From NCBI RefSeq assembly GCF_000317205.1, contig NZ_AJLK01000065.1:1-64000 (forward strand): 64,000 nt of DNA, in the 5' to 3' direction. The DNA is from Fischerella muscicola PCC 7414. GTDB lineage: Bacteria > Cyanobacteriota > Cyanobacteriia > Cyanobacteriales > Nostocaceae. Shown here in pieces: positions 35,690-44,765 of this stretch. A program made the position numbers and the translations under genes. Position 1 is the stretch's first letter, and each line of letters opens with the position of its first letter. The notes under the pieces are model-generated. The model saw nothing but the letters and a program-made list of their open reading frames with translations, was not told the DNA's origin and did not search any database.

Positions 35690-37057
35690 ATGACTAACCC
35701 AAAAGTAGAAAACGTGGTAATTATAGGTTCTGGCCCAGCGGGCTACACAGCTGCTATTTACGCGGGACGTGCCAACCTAAAACCAATTGTATTTGAGGGC
35801 TTCCAAGCCGGGGGTTTGCCTGGTGGACAGTTGATGACAACAACGGAAGTAGAAAACTTTCCTGGCTTTCCCAAAGGAATTACTGGACCAGAACTGATGG
35901 ATTTAATGAAGGCTCAAGCGGAACGTTGGGGTGCTGAGCTATATACAGAAGACGTCATTGAAGTAGATTTAAAACAGCGTCCATTTACAGTCCGCTCAAC
36001 AGAACGGGAATTTAAAACCCATAGTTTAATTATTGCCACAGGTGCAACAGCTAGGCGTTTGGGTTTAGCTAATGAGCATCAATTCTGGAGTCGGGGTATT
36101 TCTGCTTGTGCGATTTGCGATGGTGCTACGCCAATATTTCACGGTGCTGAATTAGCTGTGGTGGGTGGTGGCGACTCAGCAGCAGAAGAAGCAATTTATC
36201 TAACTAAATATGGTTCTAAGGTGAACTTGCTGGTACGCTCGGATAAGATGCGGGCTTCTAAAGCCATGCAAGACCGAGTTTTGAGTAATCCCAAAATCCA
36301 TGTTCACTGGAACACCGAACCTGTAGACGTGTTTGGTAACGGTCACATGGAAGGGGTGAGAATTCGCAATAATAAAACTGGCGAAGAAAGTGAACTGCAC
36401 GTTAAAGGACTATTCTACGCCATTGGTCACACTCCCAACACCTCCTTATTTAAAGGACAAATAGAACTCGATGAGGTAGGTTACATTGTCACCAAACCTG
36501 GTTCACCAGAAACAAGTGTAGAAGGTGTTTTTGCTGCTGGTGACGTGCAGGATCATGAATATCGTCAAGCAATCACCGCAGCCGGTAGTGGTTGTATGGC
36601 AGCGATGTTAGCAGAACGGTGGTTGTCTGCTCATGGTCTAATTCAGGAGTTCCATCAGGTAGTGCAAACTCCAGATAATGAATTACAGCCTCAGCCAGCT
36701 GCAAACAAAACTCCCACTGACGATGAATTTGATTTAAATGCAACACGTCATGAGGGAAGTTATTCTCTGCGGAAGCTTTTCCACGAAAGCGATCGCTTGA
36801 TTGTTGTCAAATACGTCGCCCCCGGTTGTGGCCCTTGCCATACCCTCAAACCCATACTCAATAAAGTAGTAGATGAATTTGACGGCAAAATTCACTTTGT
36901 AGAAATTGATATCGACAAAGACCGAGAAATTGCTGAAAATGCGGGCATTACCGGAACTCCCACAGTTCAGTTCTTTAAGAATAAGGAACTGTTAAAAGAA
37001 CTCAAAGGCGTGAAGCAAAAGAGCGAGTATCGACAGTTGATTGAAAGTTATTTGTAG
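35690..37057 (+). CDS. ntrC: NADPH-thioredoxin reductase/thioredoxin fusion (NTRC)
   Basis: Moves electrons from NADPH to 2-Cys peroxiredoxin and other thiol targets, linking redox state to antioxidant defence and photosynthesis. An FAD- and NADPH-binding reductase (residues ~1-320) has [18 protein letters not shown], the redox pair CAIC in [11 protein letters not shown] and NADPH motif [13 protein letters not shown] ~25-residue linker follows, then a thioredoxin domain (~345-455) with [15 protein letters not shown]. Both active sites are intact. ATG 35690 gives the usual start [13 protein letters not shown]; an upstream ATG at 35669 would add seven residues. The name here means NTR type C, not the nitrogen regulator. 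Confidence 0.92.
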   Translation: MTNPKVENVVIIGSGPAGYTAAIYAGRANLKPIVFEGFQAGGLPGGQLMTTTEVENFPGFPKGITGPELMDLMKAQAERWGAELYTEDVIEVDLKQRPFTVRSTEREFKTHSLIIATGATARRLGLANEHQFWSRGISACAICDGATPIFHGAELAVVGGGDSAAEEAIYLTKYGSKVNLLVRSDKMRASKAMQDRVLSNPKIHVHWNTEPVDVFGNGHMEGVRIRNNKTGEESELHVKGLFYAIGHTPNTSLFKGQIELDEVGYIVTKPGSPETSVEGVFAAGDVQDHEYRQAITAAGSGCMAAMLAERWLSAHGLIQEFHQVVQTPDNELQPQPAANKTPTDDEFDLNATRHEGSYSLRKLFHESDRLIVVKYVAPGCGPCHTLKPILNKVVDEFDGKIHFVEIDIDKDREIAENAGITGTPTVQFFKNKELLKELKGVKQKSEYRQLIESYL

Positions 37058-37089
37058 CTGTAAACTCTGACAAAAAGAGATATTGGGTG

Positions 37090-37294
37090 ATTACGAACAC
37101 CGATGAACACCGATGAACACAGATAAATCATCGGTGTGTATCCGTGTGCATCTGTGTTCGCTTTCCCAAAACTATTGGACTATTGGTTATAAATCCCAGC
37201 CACAACAAAAATCAATATAATCACGAACACCGATGAACACCTATAAACACAGATAAATCATCGGTGTTCATCTGTGTGCATCTGTGTTCGATTC
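37090..37294. repeat. Two copies of a CACCGATGAACACAG inverted repeat
   Basis: At 37090-37160 and 37219-37294 a GAACACCGATGAACAC arm is followed by an inverse ATCGGTGT...TGTGTTCG arm. The two units are nearly identical. They fill the gap between NTRC and the permease gene; this is a common type of cyanobacterial intergenic palindrome. Confidence 0.75.
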
Positions 37295-37431
37295 ATAAAA
37301 TAGAAATGAAGGTGCGTTACACTTCATTAACGCACCCCACTTTATGCTTGACAAAACAGCCCTCAAACCCCAACACTCATAACTCAAATCAGAATTTTGC
37401 AGACGCGTCATGGTGCGTCTTCCCCAAACCT

Positions 37432-38328
37432 ATGACTGTTGTAAAAACTCAACCGCCAAGAATTTTAAATTTTCCTAAAAGTCCTAACCTCTCCCAAAAA
37501 TTAATGGTTGTGGGTTTAGTGATTACTATTTTATTCATATTTTTAGCCTTATTTGCTCCTCTATTTCAGGCTTGGGGATGGCTACAAGACCCCACAGATT
37601 TTTTGAGTAACCCCATTCATAGTCCACCGTCAGCCAAACATTGGTTTGGTACTAGTCGTCTTGGTTATGATGTCTTCTCACGCACAATATTTGGCATCCA
37701 AGCAGCGTTGCAAGTAGTTTTGCTAGCAACAGCATTAAGTATGGTTGTGGGTGTGCCATTGGGAATGGTGAGTGGCTATGTTGGTGGTAAATTAGATAAA
37801 ACCTTGCTGTTCTTGATGGATAGTATCTACACATTACCAGGGTTATTGCTTTCGGTAACACTAGCGTTTGTAGTGGGACGGGGGATATTGAATGCTGCGA
37901 TCGCCATTAGTATTGCTTACATTCCCCAATATTACCGTGTAGTTCGCAATCATACGGTCAGTGTCAAAACAGAAGTATATATCGAAGCAGCCCAAGCGAT
38001 CGGTGCTAACACCTGGCAAGTCCTTTCTCGCTACCTCTTTTTTAACGTCATTCAAAGCGTACCCGTACTCTTCACTCTCAACGCCGCCGATGCAATTTTA
38101 GTGTTAGGTGGTTTGGGATTTTTAGGTTTAGGATTACCCGAAGAAGTACCAGAATGGGGACGCGACTTAAAACAAGCTTTGGAAGCACTACCCACAGGCA
38201 TTTGGTGGACTACTCTCTTCCCTGGCTTGGGTTTAACATTGATGGTTGTAGGGTTATCACTACTCGGTGAGGGGTTAAACGAATTTGTCAATCCGCGTTT
38301 GCGGAAAGAAAATGGAATCCGGAAATAG
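37432..38328 (+). CDS. ABC transporter permease, DppC/OppC type
   Basis: One of two membrane permeases of a dipeptide/oligopeptide/nickel-class importer. About 298 residues with an N-terminal helix (LMVVGLVITILFIFLALFAPL), the DppC-type HWFGTSRLGYDVFSRTIFGIQAAL motif and five more helices. The coupling loop EAAQAIGANTWQVLSRYLFFNVI contacts the ATPase. ATG 37432 is chosen because upstream in-frame sequence is repeat-derived (ending in DASWCVFPKP) and not permease-like. No partner permease, ATPase or binding protein is adjacent, as is common for scattered cyanobacterial Dpp genes. Confidence 0.85.
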   Translation: MTVVKTQPPRILNFPKSPNLSQKLMVVGLVITILFIFLALFAPLFQAWGWLQDPTDFLSNPIHSPPSAKHWFGTSRLGYDVFSRTIFGIQAALQVVLLATALSMVVGVPLGMVSGYVGGKLDKTLLFLMDSIYTLPGLLLSVTLAFVVGRGILNAAIAISIAYIPQYYRVVRNHTVSVKTEVYIEAAQAIGANTWQVLSRYLFFNVIQSVPVLFTLNAADAILVLGGLGFLGLGLPEEVPEWGRDLKQALEALPTGIWWTTLFPGLGLTLMVVGLSLLGEGLNEFVNPRLRKENGIRK

Positions 38329-38340
38329 TCATTGGTTGTT

Positions 38341-38397
38341 TGTTGTTAGTTGTTTGTTGTTTGTTCCAACCAACAAGCAACAACTAACCAAGAACAC
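38341..38397. repeat. Heptamer hairpin (GTTGTTT / AACAAGC)
   Basis: A run of GGTTGTTTGTTGTTAGTTG is followed by its inverse CAACCAACAAGCAACAACTAACC, giving a long imperfect stem-loop after the permease gene. It belongs to the same heptamer family as 57602-57672 and 61081-61257. Confidence 0.65.
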
Positions 38398-38451
38398 TAG
38401 GTTCGATTTGCTATTCTGGAAATTTGTTGTAGTTTTTAGCGAGAGATTTGT

Positions 38452-38649
38452 GTGAACGATAAACTTTCTTTAGTTGCTGCCACGGCTGGCGGTTTTATGC
38501 TTTCCGTTGCTTTAGCTGGTATTTTAAGAGGTGGGCCAGTTACATCTTGGCAGGTGCAAGCAAATGTGGGTTCAACTCCAGTTATGTATGTAACTCGAAC
38601 TACACCATATGCAAGTGAAATAATTCAAAAACATAGTAATGACAGATAG
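38452..38649 (+). CDS. Small hypothetical membrane or exported protein
   Basis: GTG start at 38452, 65 residues. One hydrophobic stretch (LVAATAGGFMLSVALAGIL, residues 6-24) is followed by a short polar tail with PVTSWQVQANVGSTPVMYVTRTT. No family is recognised. Bracketed by heptamer repeats on both sides. It could be a signal-anchored small protein; coding nature rests on its sensible composition. Confidence 0.5.
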   Translation: MNDKLSLVAATAGGFMLSVALAGILRGGPVTSWQVQANVGSTPVMYVTRTTPYASEIIQKHSNDR

Positions 38650-38652
38650 TTG

Positions 38653-38795
38653 TTTGTTGGTTGTTCGTTGATTGTTATTTGAATAACTAACCACTACAGA
38701 TAGTTGTTTGTTGGTTGTTGTTCGTTGATTGTTGTTTGGACAACTAACCACTAACTACTAACTACTAACTACTAACCACTAACCACTAACCACTA
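38653..38795. repeat. Heptamer repeat tract with hairpin potential
   Basis: GTTGTTTGTTGGTTGTTCGTT and related units occur twice, and CTAACTA/CTAACCA heptamers run at about 38743-38795, directly upstream of the ROK gene start. The tract leaves no room for a normal promoter except within or before it. Confidence 0.7.
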
Positions 38796-38809
38796 ACTAA
38801 AAAAGTGTA

Positions 38810-39727
38810 GTGACACCAGAAATAATTGGTATTGACTTGGGGGGAACAGCAATTAAGCTGGGACGGTTTACAGCTGATGGCACTTGCCTAAAATCCTTGA
38901 CTGTAGCAACTCCTCAACCAGCAACCCCAAAAGCAGTTATAGCAACAATGGTAGATGCGATCGCCCAATTAGATCCACTCAGCCAGGCTGTTGCTATTGG
39001 TGTTGGTACTCCCGGTCCTGCGGATGCAACTAGGCGCATTGCCAAATTAGCTATTAACCTGCCAGGATGGGTTGATGTTCCTCTTGCCGACGCTTTAGAA
39101 GCGAAAATTGGCAAACCGACCATTCTTGATAATGATGCCAATTGTGCAGGTTTAGGAGAAGCTTGGCTAGGAACCGGTCGCCACTTTCAAAATTTCATTT
39201 TATTAACTTTGGGGACTGGCGTTGGTGGGGCAATTATTATTGATGGTAAATTATTTGTCGGACATTACGGTGCTGCTGGGGAGTTGGGTTTAATCACATT
39301 TAACCCAGATGGTCCCATGTGTAATAGTGGCAACAAGGGTTCATTAGAACAGCATGTTTCAATTACAGCAATTCGTCGCTGCACTGGGAAAGAACCATCA
39401 GAATTAAGCGTTTTGGCACAATCGGGAGATGCCGCCGCCTTAAAATTTTGGCAAGAATACGGTAGAAATTTAGGTATTGGTTTAACAAGTTTAATTTACG
39501 TACTGACACCACAAGCGATCATTATTGGTGGGGGTGTTAGTGCTAGCGCTAAGTTTTTTTTACCAGCTGCTAAAGCGGAAATTGAAAAACGAGTCTTACC
39601 CACATCTCGCGTAGATTTACAAATCTTGCCAGCCGCATTAGGGAATTCTGCGGGGATGCTGGGTGCAGCGAGGTTGGCGTGGGGGATGGTGGAGAGGGGG
39701 AGATGGGGAGATGGGGTGATGGGGTGA
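38810..39727 (+). CDS. ROK-family sugar kinase (probable glucokinase)
   Basis: Phosphorylates glucose or a related hexose with ATP. ATP-binding phosphate-1 motif IIGIDLGGTAIKLGRF opens the protein. TILDNDANCAGLGEAWLGTG supplies the catalytic Asp region, and LGTGVGGAIIIDGKLFVGHYGAAGELGLI is the ROK signature. The zinc motif CxCGxxGCxE is replaced by MCNSGNKGSLEQ, with only one Cys. Such loss is known to me in cyanobacterial members but should be checked. GTG start at 38810. The final residues ERGRWGDGVMG and the stop lie in a GGGGAGATGGGG repeat, so the natural C-terminus has been rewritten by the repeat. Confidence 0.85.
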   Translation: MTPEIIGIDLGGTAIKLGRFTADGTCLKSLTVATPQPATPKAVIATMVDAIAQLDPLSQAVAIGVGTPGPADATRRIAKLAINLPGWVDVPLADALEAKIGKPTILDNDANCAGLGEAWLGTGRHFQNFILLTLGTGVGGAIIIDGKLFVGHYGAAGELGLITFNPDGPMCNSGNKGSLEQHVSITAIRRCTGKEPSELSVLAQSGDAAALKFWQEYGRNLGIGLTSLIYVLTPQAIIIGGGVSASAKFFLPAAKAEIEKRVLPTSRVDLQILPAALGNSAGMLGAARLAWGMVERGRWGDGVMG

Positions 39728-39912
39728 TGGGGTGATGGGGGGCTAGGGGTCCCACTTTGTGGGGTTGGGGGGCAATGGGGAGTGTGAGGAGTGTGGGGAG
39801 TGTGGGGAGTGTGGGGAGTGGGCATTGGGCATGGGGAATTGGGCATTGGAAATAACTAACAACCAACCACTAACAACCACCAACCAACAACCAACAACCA
39901 ACAACCAACCAA
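39696..39912. repeat. G-rich repeat block overlapping the end of the ROK gene
   Basis: GGGGAGATGGGGTGATGGGG octamers start inside the ROK coding end. CTAGGGGTCCCAC, GTGTGGGGAGTGTGGGGAGTG units and AACCAAC heptamers follow to 39912, where the kinase gene's stop lies. The block has the same module order as 35340-35515 and 47996-48250. Confidence 0.8.
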
Positions 39913-39913
39913 C

Positions 39914-42145
39914 TTATTCAATTTTTTGCAAATCTTGTAGCACTTCAGCAGCAGATTGATAGCGATCGCTAAAGTGATAGCGTACCATTTTATCCAAAAT
40001 TTCTGCTAGTTTCTCGCTTACTTTTACTCTATGACGCCATTCCACAGTACCAGTTTCAGGATGAGGATGAAGTTCGTGGGGTGGTATCCCGGTAAGTGCT
40101 TGAATGGCAATCATCCCCACAGCATAAATATCACTGGATAATCGCGGATGACCAGCAAATTGTTCTGGTGGTGCGTAACCGCGTGTGCCAATTGCTACTG
40201 TGGCTAATTCCGTTTGGTCAGCAGTTTGTGGTTGCATCATCTTCACTGCACCAAAATCAATTAGCACTAAGCGATTATCTGTATCGCATCTAATAATATT
40301 ACTGGGTTTGATATCGCGATGAATCACACGATGTTCATGAACAAATGCTAATACTTCTAATATCCCTTTTAGCATCTCAATTACTTCAGATTCAGTTTTG
40401 GTATCGTAATGTGGTGGTAATTCCTCGCTAAGGGCATGTCCCGAAATATATTCTTGTACTAAATAGAATTCGTTATTCTCTTCAAAATATGCCAATAATT
40501 CTGGAATTTGATGATGCTTACCTAAAACTTCTAAAATTTCTGCTTCTGCATCAAATAATCTTCTGGCAACTTGCATAAATCTTGTATCTCGGCGGGCTGG
40601 CATGAGTTGTTTGACTACACAAATGGGATTGCCAGGGCGTTGGTTATCTTTTGCTAAATAAGTACAACCAAATCCACCCGAACCCAGTACTTTATGAATT
40701 TGATAACGCCCACCTAAAATAAAGTCACCAGTGGCTTTTTCTGTGTTATCAACTGTTGTCCCGGAATGAACGTGTTTATCATAAATACGTGTAGTTTCTT
40801 TTAAAAGTGTATTTAATTGTTCTATAGCTTCTTTTTGTTTTTCAACTTGTAAAACAATTATTTTCGTGTGTTGTTGAGTTTGGTAAGTACTGTAAGCCAT
40901 AACACTAACACCACTCAACACCAAAGCCACAGCAGGCGGTATAACTGGCAACCACGCCCCTTGCAAAAATAGTAAATAGCAAACACCCACCAAGCTACCC
41001 AAAGACACACTACCAGCCAAACCTAGACGTAGGGGATATCGCAACTGCCATGCTAAAACACCACCCACTAGCGACCACCCCCACACCCAAACAGCTTCAG
41101 CCCAGTTTGGTAAGTACCAAATTAGGGGGCGATCGCTCAATGCTGTACTGATAATCTGACTTGCCACCTGTGCATGAATATAAACAGGTGCTATCCTTTG
41201 CGGATACTTCGCTGAACCACTGTAGGGTGTATAAAAGCCTGGATGAACACTACGGGCAGTAGTACCAATGATGACGAGACGGTCTTTGATCCAATTAGGG
41301 TCTACTTTGCCCTGTAAAACTTGTGTAAGAGTGACTTGTTTGGCAAACTCAGAAGGGTCACGGTAATTTAGTAGAATTTGATAACCTGCCGCATCTATGT
41401 TTTCATAGCTACCAGCATCTTTTGATAAACGCGGAAATAGACTTTTACCTATATAAAAATGGTTTAGATCAGTGAAATAAGATTTAATACCTTGTCTTTC
41501 TAGGTAATGAATTGCTAATAGGGCAGCAAAGGAAAATTGTGTTTTACATTTTTTATCATTGGAAGCAGCGAATAACAAACTGCGACGGACAATCACATCT
41601 TCATCGTCAGAAATTACATCACTAAAGCCGATTTGGTCAATGGGGAAATTTGGTGGTGGTGGAATTTCTGGGCTGCCCATACTGCTGAATGTGCAGTAAG
41701 TGATAATATTATCTAGATTTGAAAGACCAGTTCCTAAATTTTTCTGTTTGGAACGATCAATACTTAACCCAATCACACGAGGTTGATAAGACTGGATTTT
41801 GACCAATAGCTGATTGATGATGTCATCTGGTAGGGAAAAATCTTGTGATCCTAAATCCTCTTCAGTGACAGTAACTAGTAACAGATGGGGATCTGGTGGT
41901 TCAGCTGGGCGTAGCCTGATCATTTGGTCGTAAGCGGCTAATTCCCAAGTCTGCAACCATTTCAGATGGCGAACTCCCAGCACTAAGATAGTAACTCCCA
42001 CACTGGTTATAAAAATAGTTTGCAGCCAGTTGCGGCTGGTATTGTCCTGAGGACGTCTATCTTTTGTCGCTAAAGCGGTGCGGAGTTTCCTAAATAGTGT
42101 AATCACGGCTTGGTGGCTATAGGCCAAAATTGGTAGATGGTGCAA
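39914..42145 (-). CDS. CHASE2-domain serine/threonine protein kinase
   Basis: Transmembrane receptor kinase. A first helix (LQTIFITSVGVTILVLGVRHL, ~43-63) leads into an extracytoplasmic CHASE2 sensor domain (~70-330: YDQMIRLRPAEPPDPHLLLVTVTEEDL, then LVIIGTTARSV and YTPYSGSAKYPQRIAPVYIHAQVASQI). Three helices follow (~345-415), then a coiled linker and a kinase domain (~470-740). The kinase shows VLGSGGFGCTYLAKD, catalytic HRDIKPSNII, DFG in LIDFGAVKM and APPEQF. The ligand of CHASE2 is unknown. The TTG at 42145 is the longest start; GTG at 42106 is an alternative. Single gene, convergent with the ROK gene across repeats. Confidence 0.87.
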   Translation of the reverse strand: MHHLPILAYSHQAVITLFRKLRTALATKDRRPQDNTSRNWLQTIFITSVGVTILVLGVRHLKWLQTWELAAYDQMIRLRPAEPPDPHLLLVTVTEEDLGSQDFSLPDDIINQLLVKIQSYQPRVIGLSIDRSKQKNLGTGLSNLDNIITYCTFSSMGSPEIPPPPNFPIDQIGFSDVISDDEDVIVRRSLLFAASNDKKCKTQFSFAALLAIHYLERQGIKSYFTDLNHFYIGKSLFPRLSKDAGSYENIDAAGYQILLNYRDPSEFAKQVTLTQVLQGKVDPNWIKDRLVIIGTTARSVHPGFYTPYSGSAKYPQRIAPVYIHAQVASQIISTALSDRPLIWYLPNWAEAVWVWGWSLVGGVLAWQLRYPLRLGLAGSVSLGSLVGVCYLLFLQGAWLPVIPPAVALVLSGVSVMAYSTYQTQQHTKIIVLQVEKQKEAIEQLNTLLKETTRIYDKHVHSGTTVDNTEKATGDFILGGRYQIHKVLGSGGFGCTYLAKDNQRPGNPICVVKQLMPARRDTRFMQVARRLFDAEAEILEVLGKHHQIPELLAYFEENNEFYLVQEYISGHALSEELPPHYDTKTESEVIEMLKGILEVLAFVHEHRVIHRDIKPSNIIRCDTDNRLVLIDFGAVKMMQPQTADQTELATVAIGTRGYAPPEQFAGHPRLSSDIYAVGMIAIQALTGIPPHELHPHPETGTVEWRHRVKVSEKLAEILDKMVRYHFSDRYQSAAEVLQDLQKIE

Positions 42146-42271
42146 ATAGGGAATAAGAAATTATCCCAAGTATTTATCAATGTAGCAATTAGTAGGTGGT
42201 TGCTGATTGTTGGCTATTTAAGACTTCACAGTCGTTGCACGTTATTTCGCAAATTCTCTATGACTTAACCG

Positions 42272-42700
42272 TTATAAAAGACTTACCCATGCTTCGTATT
42301 TTTTATATGAATTTGCACCTACAATCACCTCACCAGTTGAAAGAGTTGCGAGGTTTTTGACACCTAGATCAACGCCTACAATGCTTGTATTGTTTAAGTT
42401 CTGTTGCTCTACGTCAAACCGAAAACTGATAAACCATCTGTCAGATTGGCGAGAGATTGTACAAGACTTGATTAGGACTTGTGGCAGTCGTTCGTAAGTC
42501 TTGAGGATGCCAATCACAGGTACTTGAATCTTGTTGCTTCCAAGAATTTTAACTGTACCTTCTAACGTGAAAGAGTCGCGCTTGCCTTTCTTTTTAAACT
42601 TTGGAACACCCGCAGTTTGATTAAAATTTAGGAGGAGAAAACTGTGACAATCTGTTGTCGCGTTGGACTTTCGACAAATTGTCGTCCACAGTTTTGGCAT
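42272..42700 (-). pseudogene. TnpB (IS200/IS605 OrfB) fragment
   Basis: TnpB is an RNA-guided nuclease of IS605-type elements. The frame contains VPKFKKKGKRDSFTLEGTVKI, RLPQVLIKSCTISRQSDRWFISFRF and the RuvC-I motif IVGVDLGVKNLATLSTGE, all TnpB. It stops soon after, losing RuvC-II, the zinc finger and RuvC-III. The N-terminal 25 residues derive from an IS1-type sequence read in another frame. It is dead, with no visible TnpA or clear element ends. Confidence 0.75.
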
Positions 42701-42718
42701 TTGAAGCGTTGTTTTCTC
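42643..42718 (-). pseudogene. IS1-family transposase zinc-finger remnant
   Basis: On the minus strand, in a different frame from TnpB, the sequence reads QRFKCQNCGRQFVESPTRQQ, the InsA-like zinc ribbon of IS1 transposases. About 25 codons survive before TnpB sequence begins. Two unrelated element remnants are thus directly joined. Confidence 0.55.
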
Positions 42719-43076
42719 TATCCTGCCAAAATATTATTTACTAATACCAATCCGCATTCTAAGTAAGTCGACGAGAAAAATTCAATGTATATAAGCCGCA
42801 TCTGACGTTAGCACAAATCAAAAAAATAGCCACAAGCGACCATCCTCGCAGGCAACTTTTATTGGCTAATTGTCTATAATGCAGGAGTGGTGCCACGACA
42901 CAAGTACCGCAGCTACCATCAATGGCTGGAGTGCGTCCTTGTAAATCAAGGATGCACAACAGAGGAGGTTATGACTATTGTGATCCCCTTTCATGCTTCG
43001 GGCTACCTTGTAAAATCTGGGAGAACCAGGGCAAGATTGGAGCGTGAGGGGTATGTATATGGAAGTGCATAACAGC
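42719..43076. other. Intergenic region beside IS remnants
   Basis: It holds a GTGCGTCCTTG/CAAGGATGCAC hairpin at 42931-42957 and a short plus-strand frame starting at ATG 42971 (33 residues) whose GGAGG lies only 2 bases before the start. Coding is not convincing. Otherwise I see nothing in it. Confidence 0.35.
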
Positions 43077-43529
43077 TTAAAACGGATCGCAAGGATCATC
43101 GTCAATTTCTGCATCCCATCTGGCTGAGAGTACCTGCTCCATCATTGCTTCTATGGCGCTGACATTTAAGGAACGCTCATGTCGCTCTTGCATAGGAGTA
43201 GAAAGAGGAATCAGGCGCAGACAACTTCCTTCTTGTACTAAGTCAAAGTAAGTTTCTTTTTGTGGTGACTGTTTTAATTCCAAGTAATCAAAACTACAAA
43301 CGTTCAGATAAAGGGCATGGTTAGCAACGAGGGTGGATCGTTGCGGGTTGGCAAATACTTCCATCACATTCCCTTCACCGTCGCTCTTGCATTCACCGTC
43401 TTGGGTGTAGGAATAGCGAACACGACCTAAATCTGTCAGTAATCGCCGCATATCGAGCTTGTTGACAACCACACCTGTATTGATGATGCATGGAGCTGGT
43501 ATCTTGCTTTCGGGTAGATGGTGACTCAT
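43077..43529 (-). CDS. Conserved hypothetical protein, soluble
   Basis: 150 residues, no membrane segment, not recognised. It reads SHHLPESKIPAPCIINTGVVVNKLDMRRLLTDLGRVRYSYTQDGEC and STLVANHALYLNVCSFDYLELKQSP, alternating strands and short helices, then a helical Glu-rich tail ending in an Asp cluster (EIDDDPCDPF). Composition and codon use resemble neighbouring genes, so it is probably a real cyanobacterial gene of unknown role. No operon partners. Confidence 0.6.
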   Translation of the reverse strand: MSHHLPESKIPAPCIINTGVVVNKLDMRRLLTDLGRVRYSYTQDGECKSDGEGNVMEVFANPQRSTLVANHALYLNVCSFDYLELKQSPQKETYFDLVQEGSCLRLIPLSTPMQERHERSLNVSAIEAMMEQVLSARWDAEIDDDPCDPF

Positions 43530-43973
43530 AATTCAATGGCTTTCGGAGTGTAGATGAAAACTACATAGCTAAACAGTCGATTATCCTTGCTGATTGACGC
43601 CTACTATTTAATAATTATCTAAATATTGATCAATTTTGTAGGGCGATCACCTAATTAGGCACAATAAATTATTTTTTGTTGACAAAACATCAGAAAAGCG
43701 GATTTTTATATACGTCTTCTTACCTATTGCTTTTTTGAGGCGTCCTAGTATATCTAGTTCATAATGGCTATTTTTTACATAATCTTAAAGTAGTTTTTTA
43801 TACTAGTTAACAAATATTTTACTGAGATAAGCATAACAAAATTTTTGAGTGAAGTTACCCATACTGGTAAATCTTATTTAAATTTTTAAAGAGGAATTTA
43901 AGGTTTGTGCCGGAATTACGAGCGTCATTGTCACTTGTCATTTGAGTAACAACTAACAACTAGCGTAACTACT
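43530..43973. promoter_or_regulatory. Divergent promoter region before cobS
   Basis: 444 AT-rich bases between two divergent starts, with TTGACA at 43679-43684 and TATATA about 25 bases later, and TAATCTTAAAG near 43780. I looked for a cobalamin riboswitch (conserved GCCACTG B12 box) upstream of cobS and did not find one. Confidence 0.4.
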
Positions 43974-44747
43974 ATGAGCAACAAGTGTCAGTGGTGGAAA
44001 CAACTACTATTTGGTATCAGAAGTGCAGTTGTATTTTATACAATAATTCCTCTGCCATATATGTACGCTTGGAATTTCCAAGGAGTAGCCCGTTTTGCCC
44101 CTGTAATCGGACTAATGATTGGAGGAATTTTAGGGTTATTTGATGCTCTGATGATTTATTTAGGTGTGCCAGTACTAACCCGTAGTGCCTTGGTGGTATG
44201 TGCTTGGATTGCTATTACTGGAGGACTGCATTTAGATGGAGCAATGGATACTGCTGATGGGTTAGCTGTGGGTGATCCTAAGCGGAGGCTAGAAGTGATG
44301 GCAGATAGCGCAACAGGTGCATTTGGGGCAATGGCAGCGATCGCTTTGGTGTTACTTAAAACAACAGCACTCACAGATTTAGAACACAATCGTTGCTTAA
44401 TTCTCATGGCAGCTGCTGGGTGGGGGCGCTGGGGGCAAATTATGGCAATAGCCCGCTACCCTTGCCTGAAACCCACTGGTAAGGGTGCTTTTCATAAACA
44501 GGCTATTCGTTCATACAAAGACTGGCTACCAACCCTATTTTTATTAATAGCTGTGAGTGGTTGGCAAATTTTTCTCAACCGACATCAAATATTTTTTGCC
44601 ACAACAATGATACTTGCTGGAATTGCGATCGCAACAAGTGTTGGAGCCTGGTTTAATCACAAACTAGGCGGGCATACTGGTGATACCTATGGTGCTGTTG
44701 TGGAATGGACAGAAGCTTTGTTTTTATGCGTGATGACAGTATTGTGA
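43974..44747 (+). CDS. cobS: Adenosylcobinamide-GDP ribazoletransferase CobS
   Basis: Membrane enzyme joining the lower-ligand nucleoside to GDP-cobinamide, a last step in cobalamin (in cyanobacteria mostly pseudocobalamin) synthesis. 257 residues with about six helices. The CobS signature [15 protein letters not shown] (residues ~82-96, acidic residues for Mg2+) and the following [22 protein letters not shown] are both intact. The end [21 protein letters not shown] is also typical. The CobT-like gene lies 13 kb away, not in an operon. It ends 19 bases from the convergent HopA1-like gene. Confidence 0.93.
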   Translation: MSNKCQWWKQLLFGIRSAVVFYTIIPLPYMYAWNFQGVARFAPVIGLMIGGILGLFDALMIYLGVPVLTRSALVVCAWIAITGGLHLDGAMDTADGLAVGDPKRRLEVMADSATGAFGAMAAIALVLLKTTALTDLEHNRCLILMAAAGWGRWGQIMAIARYPCLKPTGKGAFHKQAIRSYKDWLPTLFLLIAVSGWQIFLNRHQIFFATTMILAGIAIATSVGAWFNHKLGGHTGDTYGAVVEWTEALFLCVMTVL

Positions 44748-44765
44748 AAGATTTTGGCTTTATTC

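Noticed and set aside
42887..43072. Plus-strand frame of 61 codons, or 33 codons from ATG 42971
   Set aside because: The GGAGG is only 2 bases before ATG 42971, the longer version runs through a hairpin, and there is no recognisable domain.
43530..43973. Cobalamin riboswitch upstream of cobS
   Set aside because: I could not find the conserved B12-box or a matching fold; the region is simply AT-rich.
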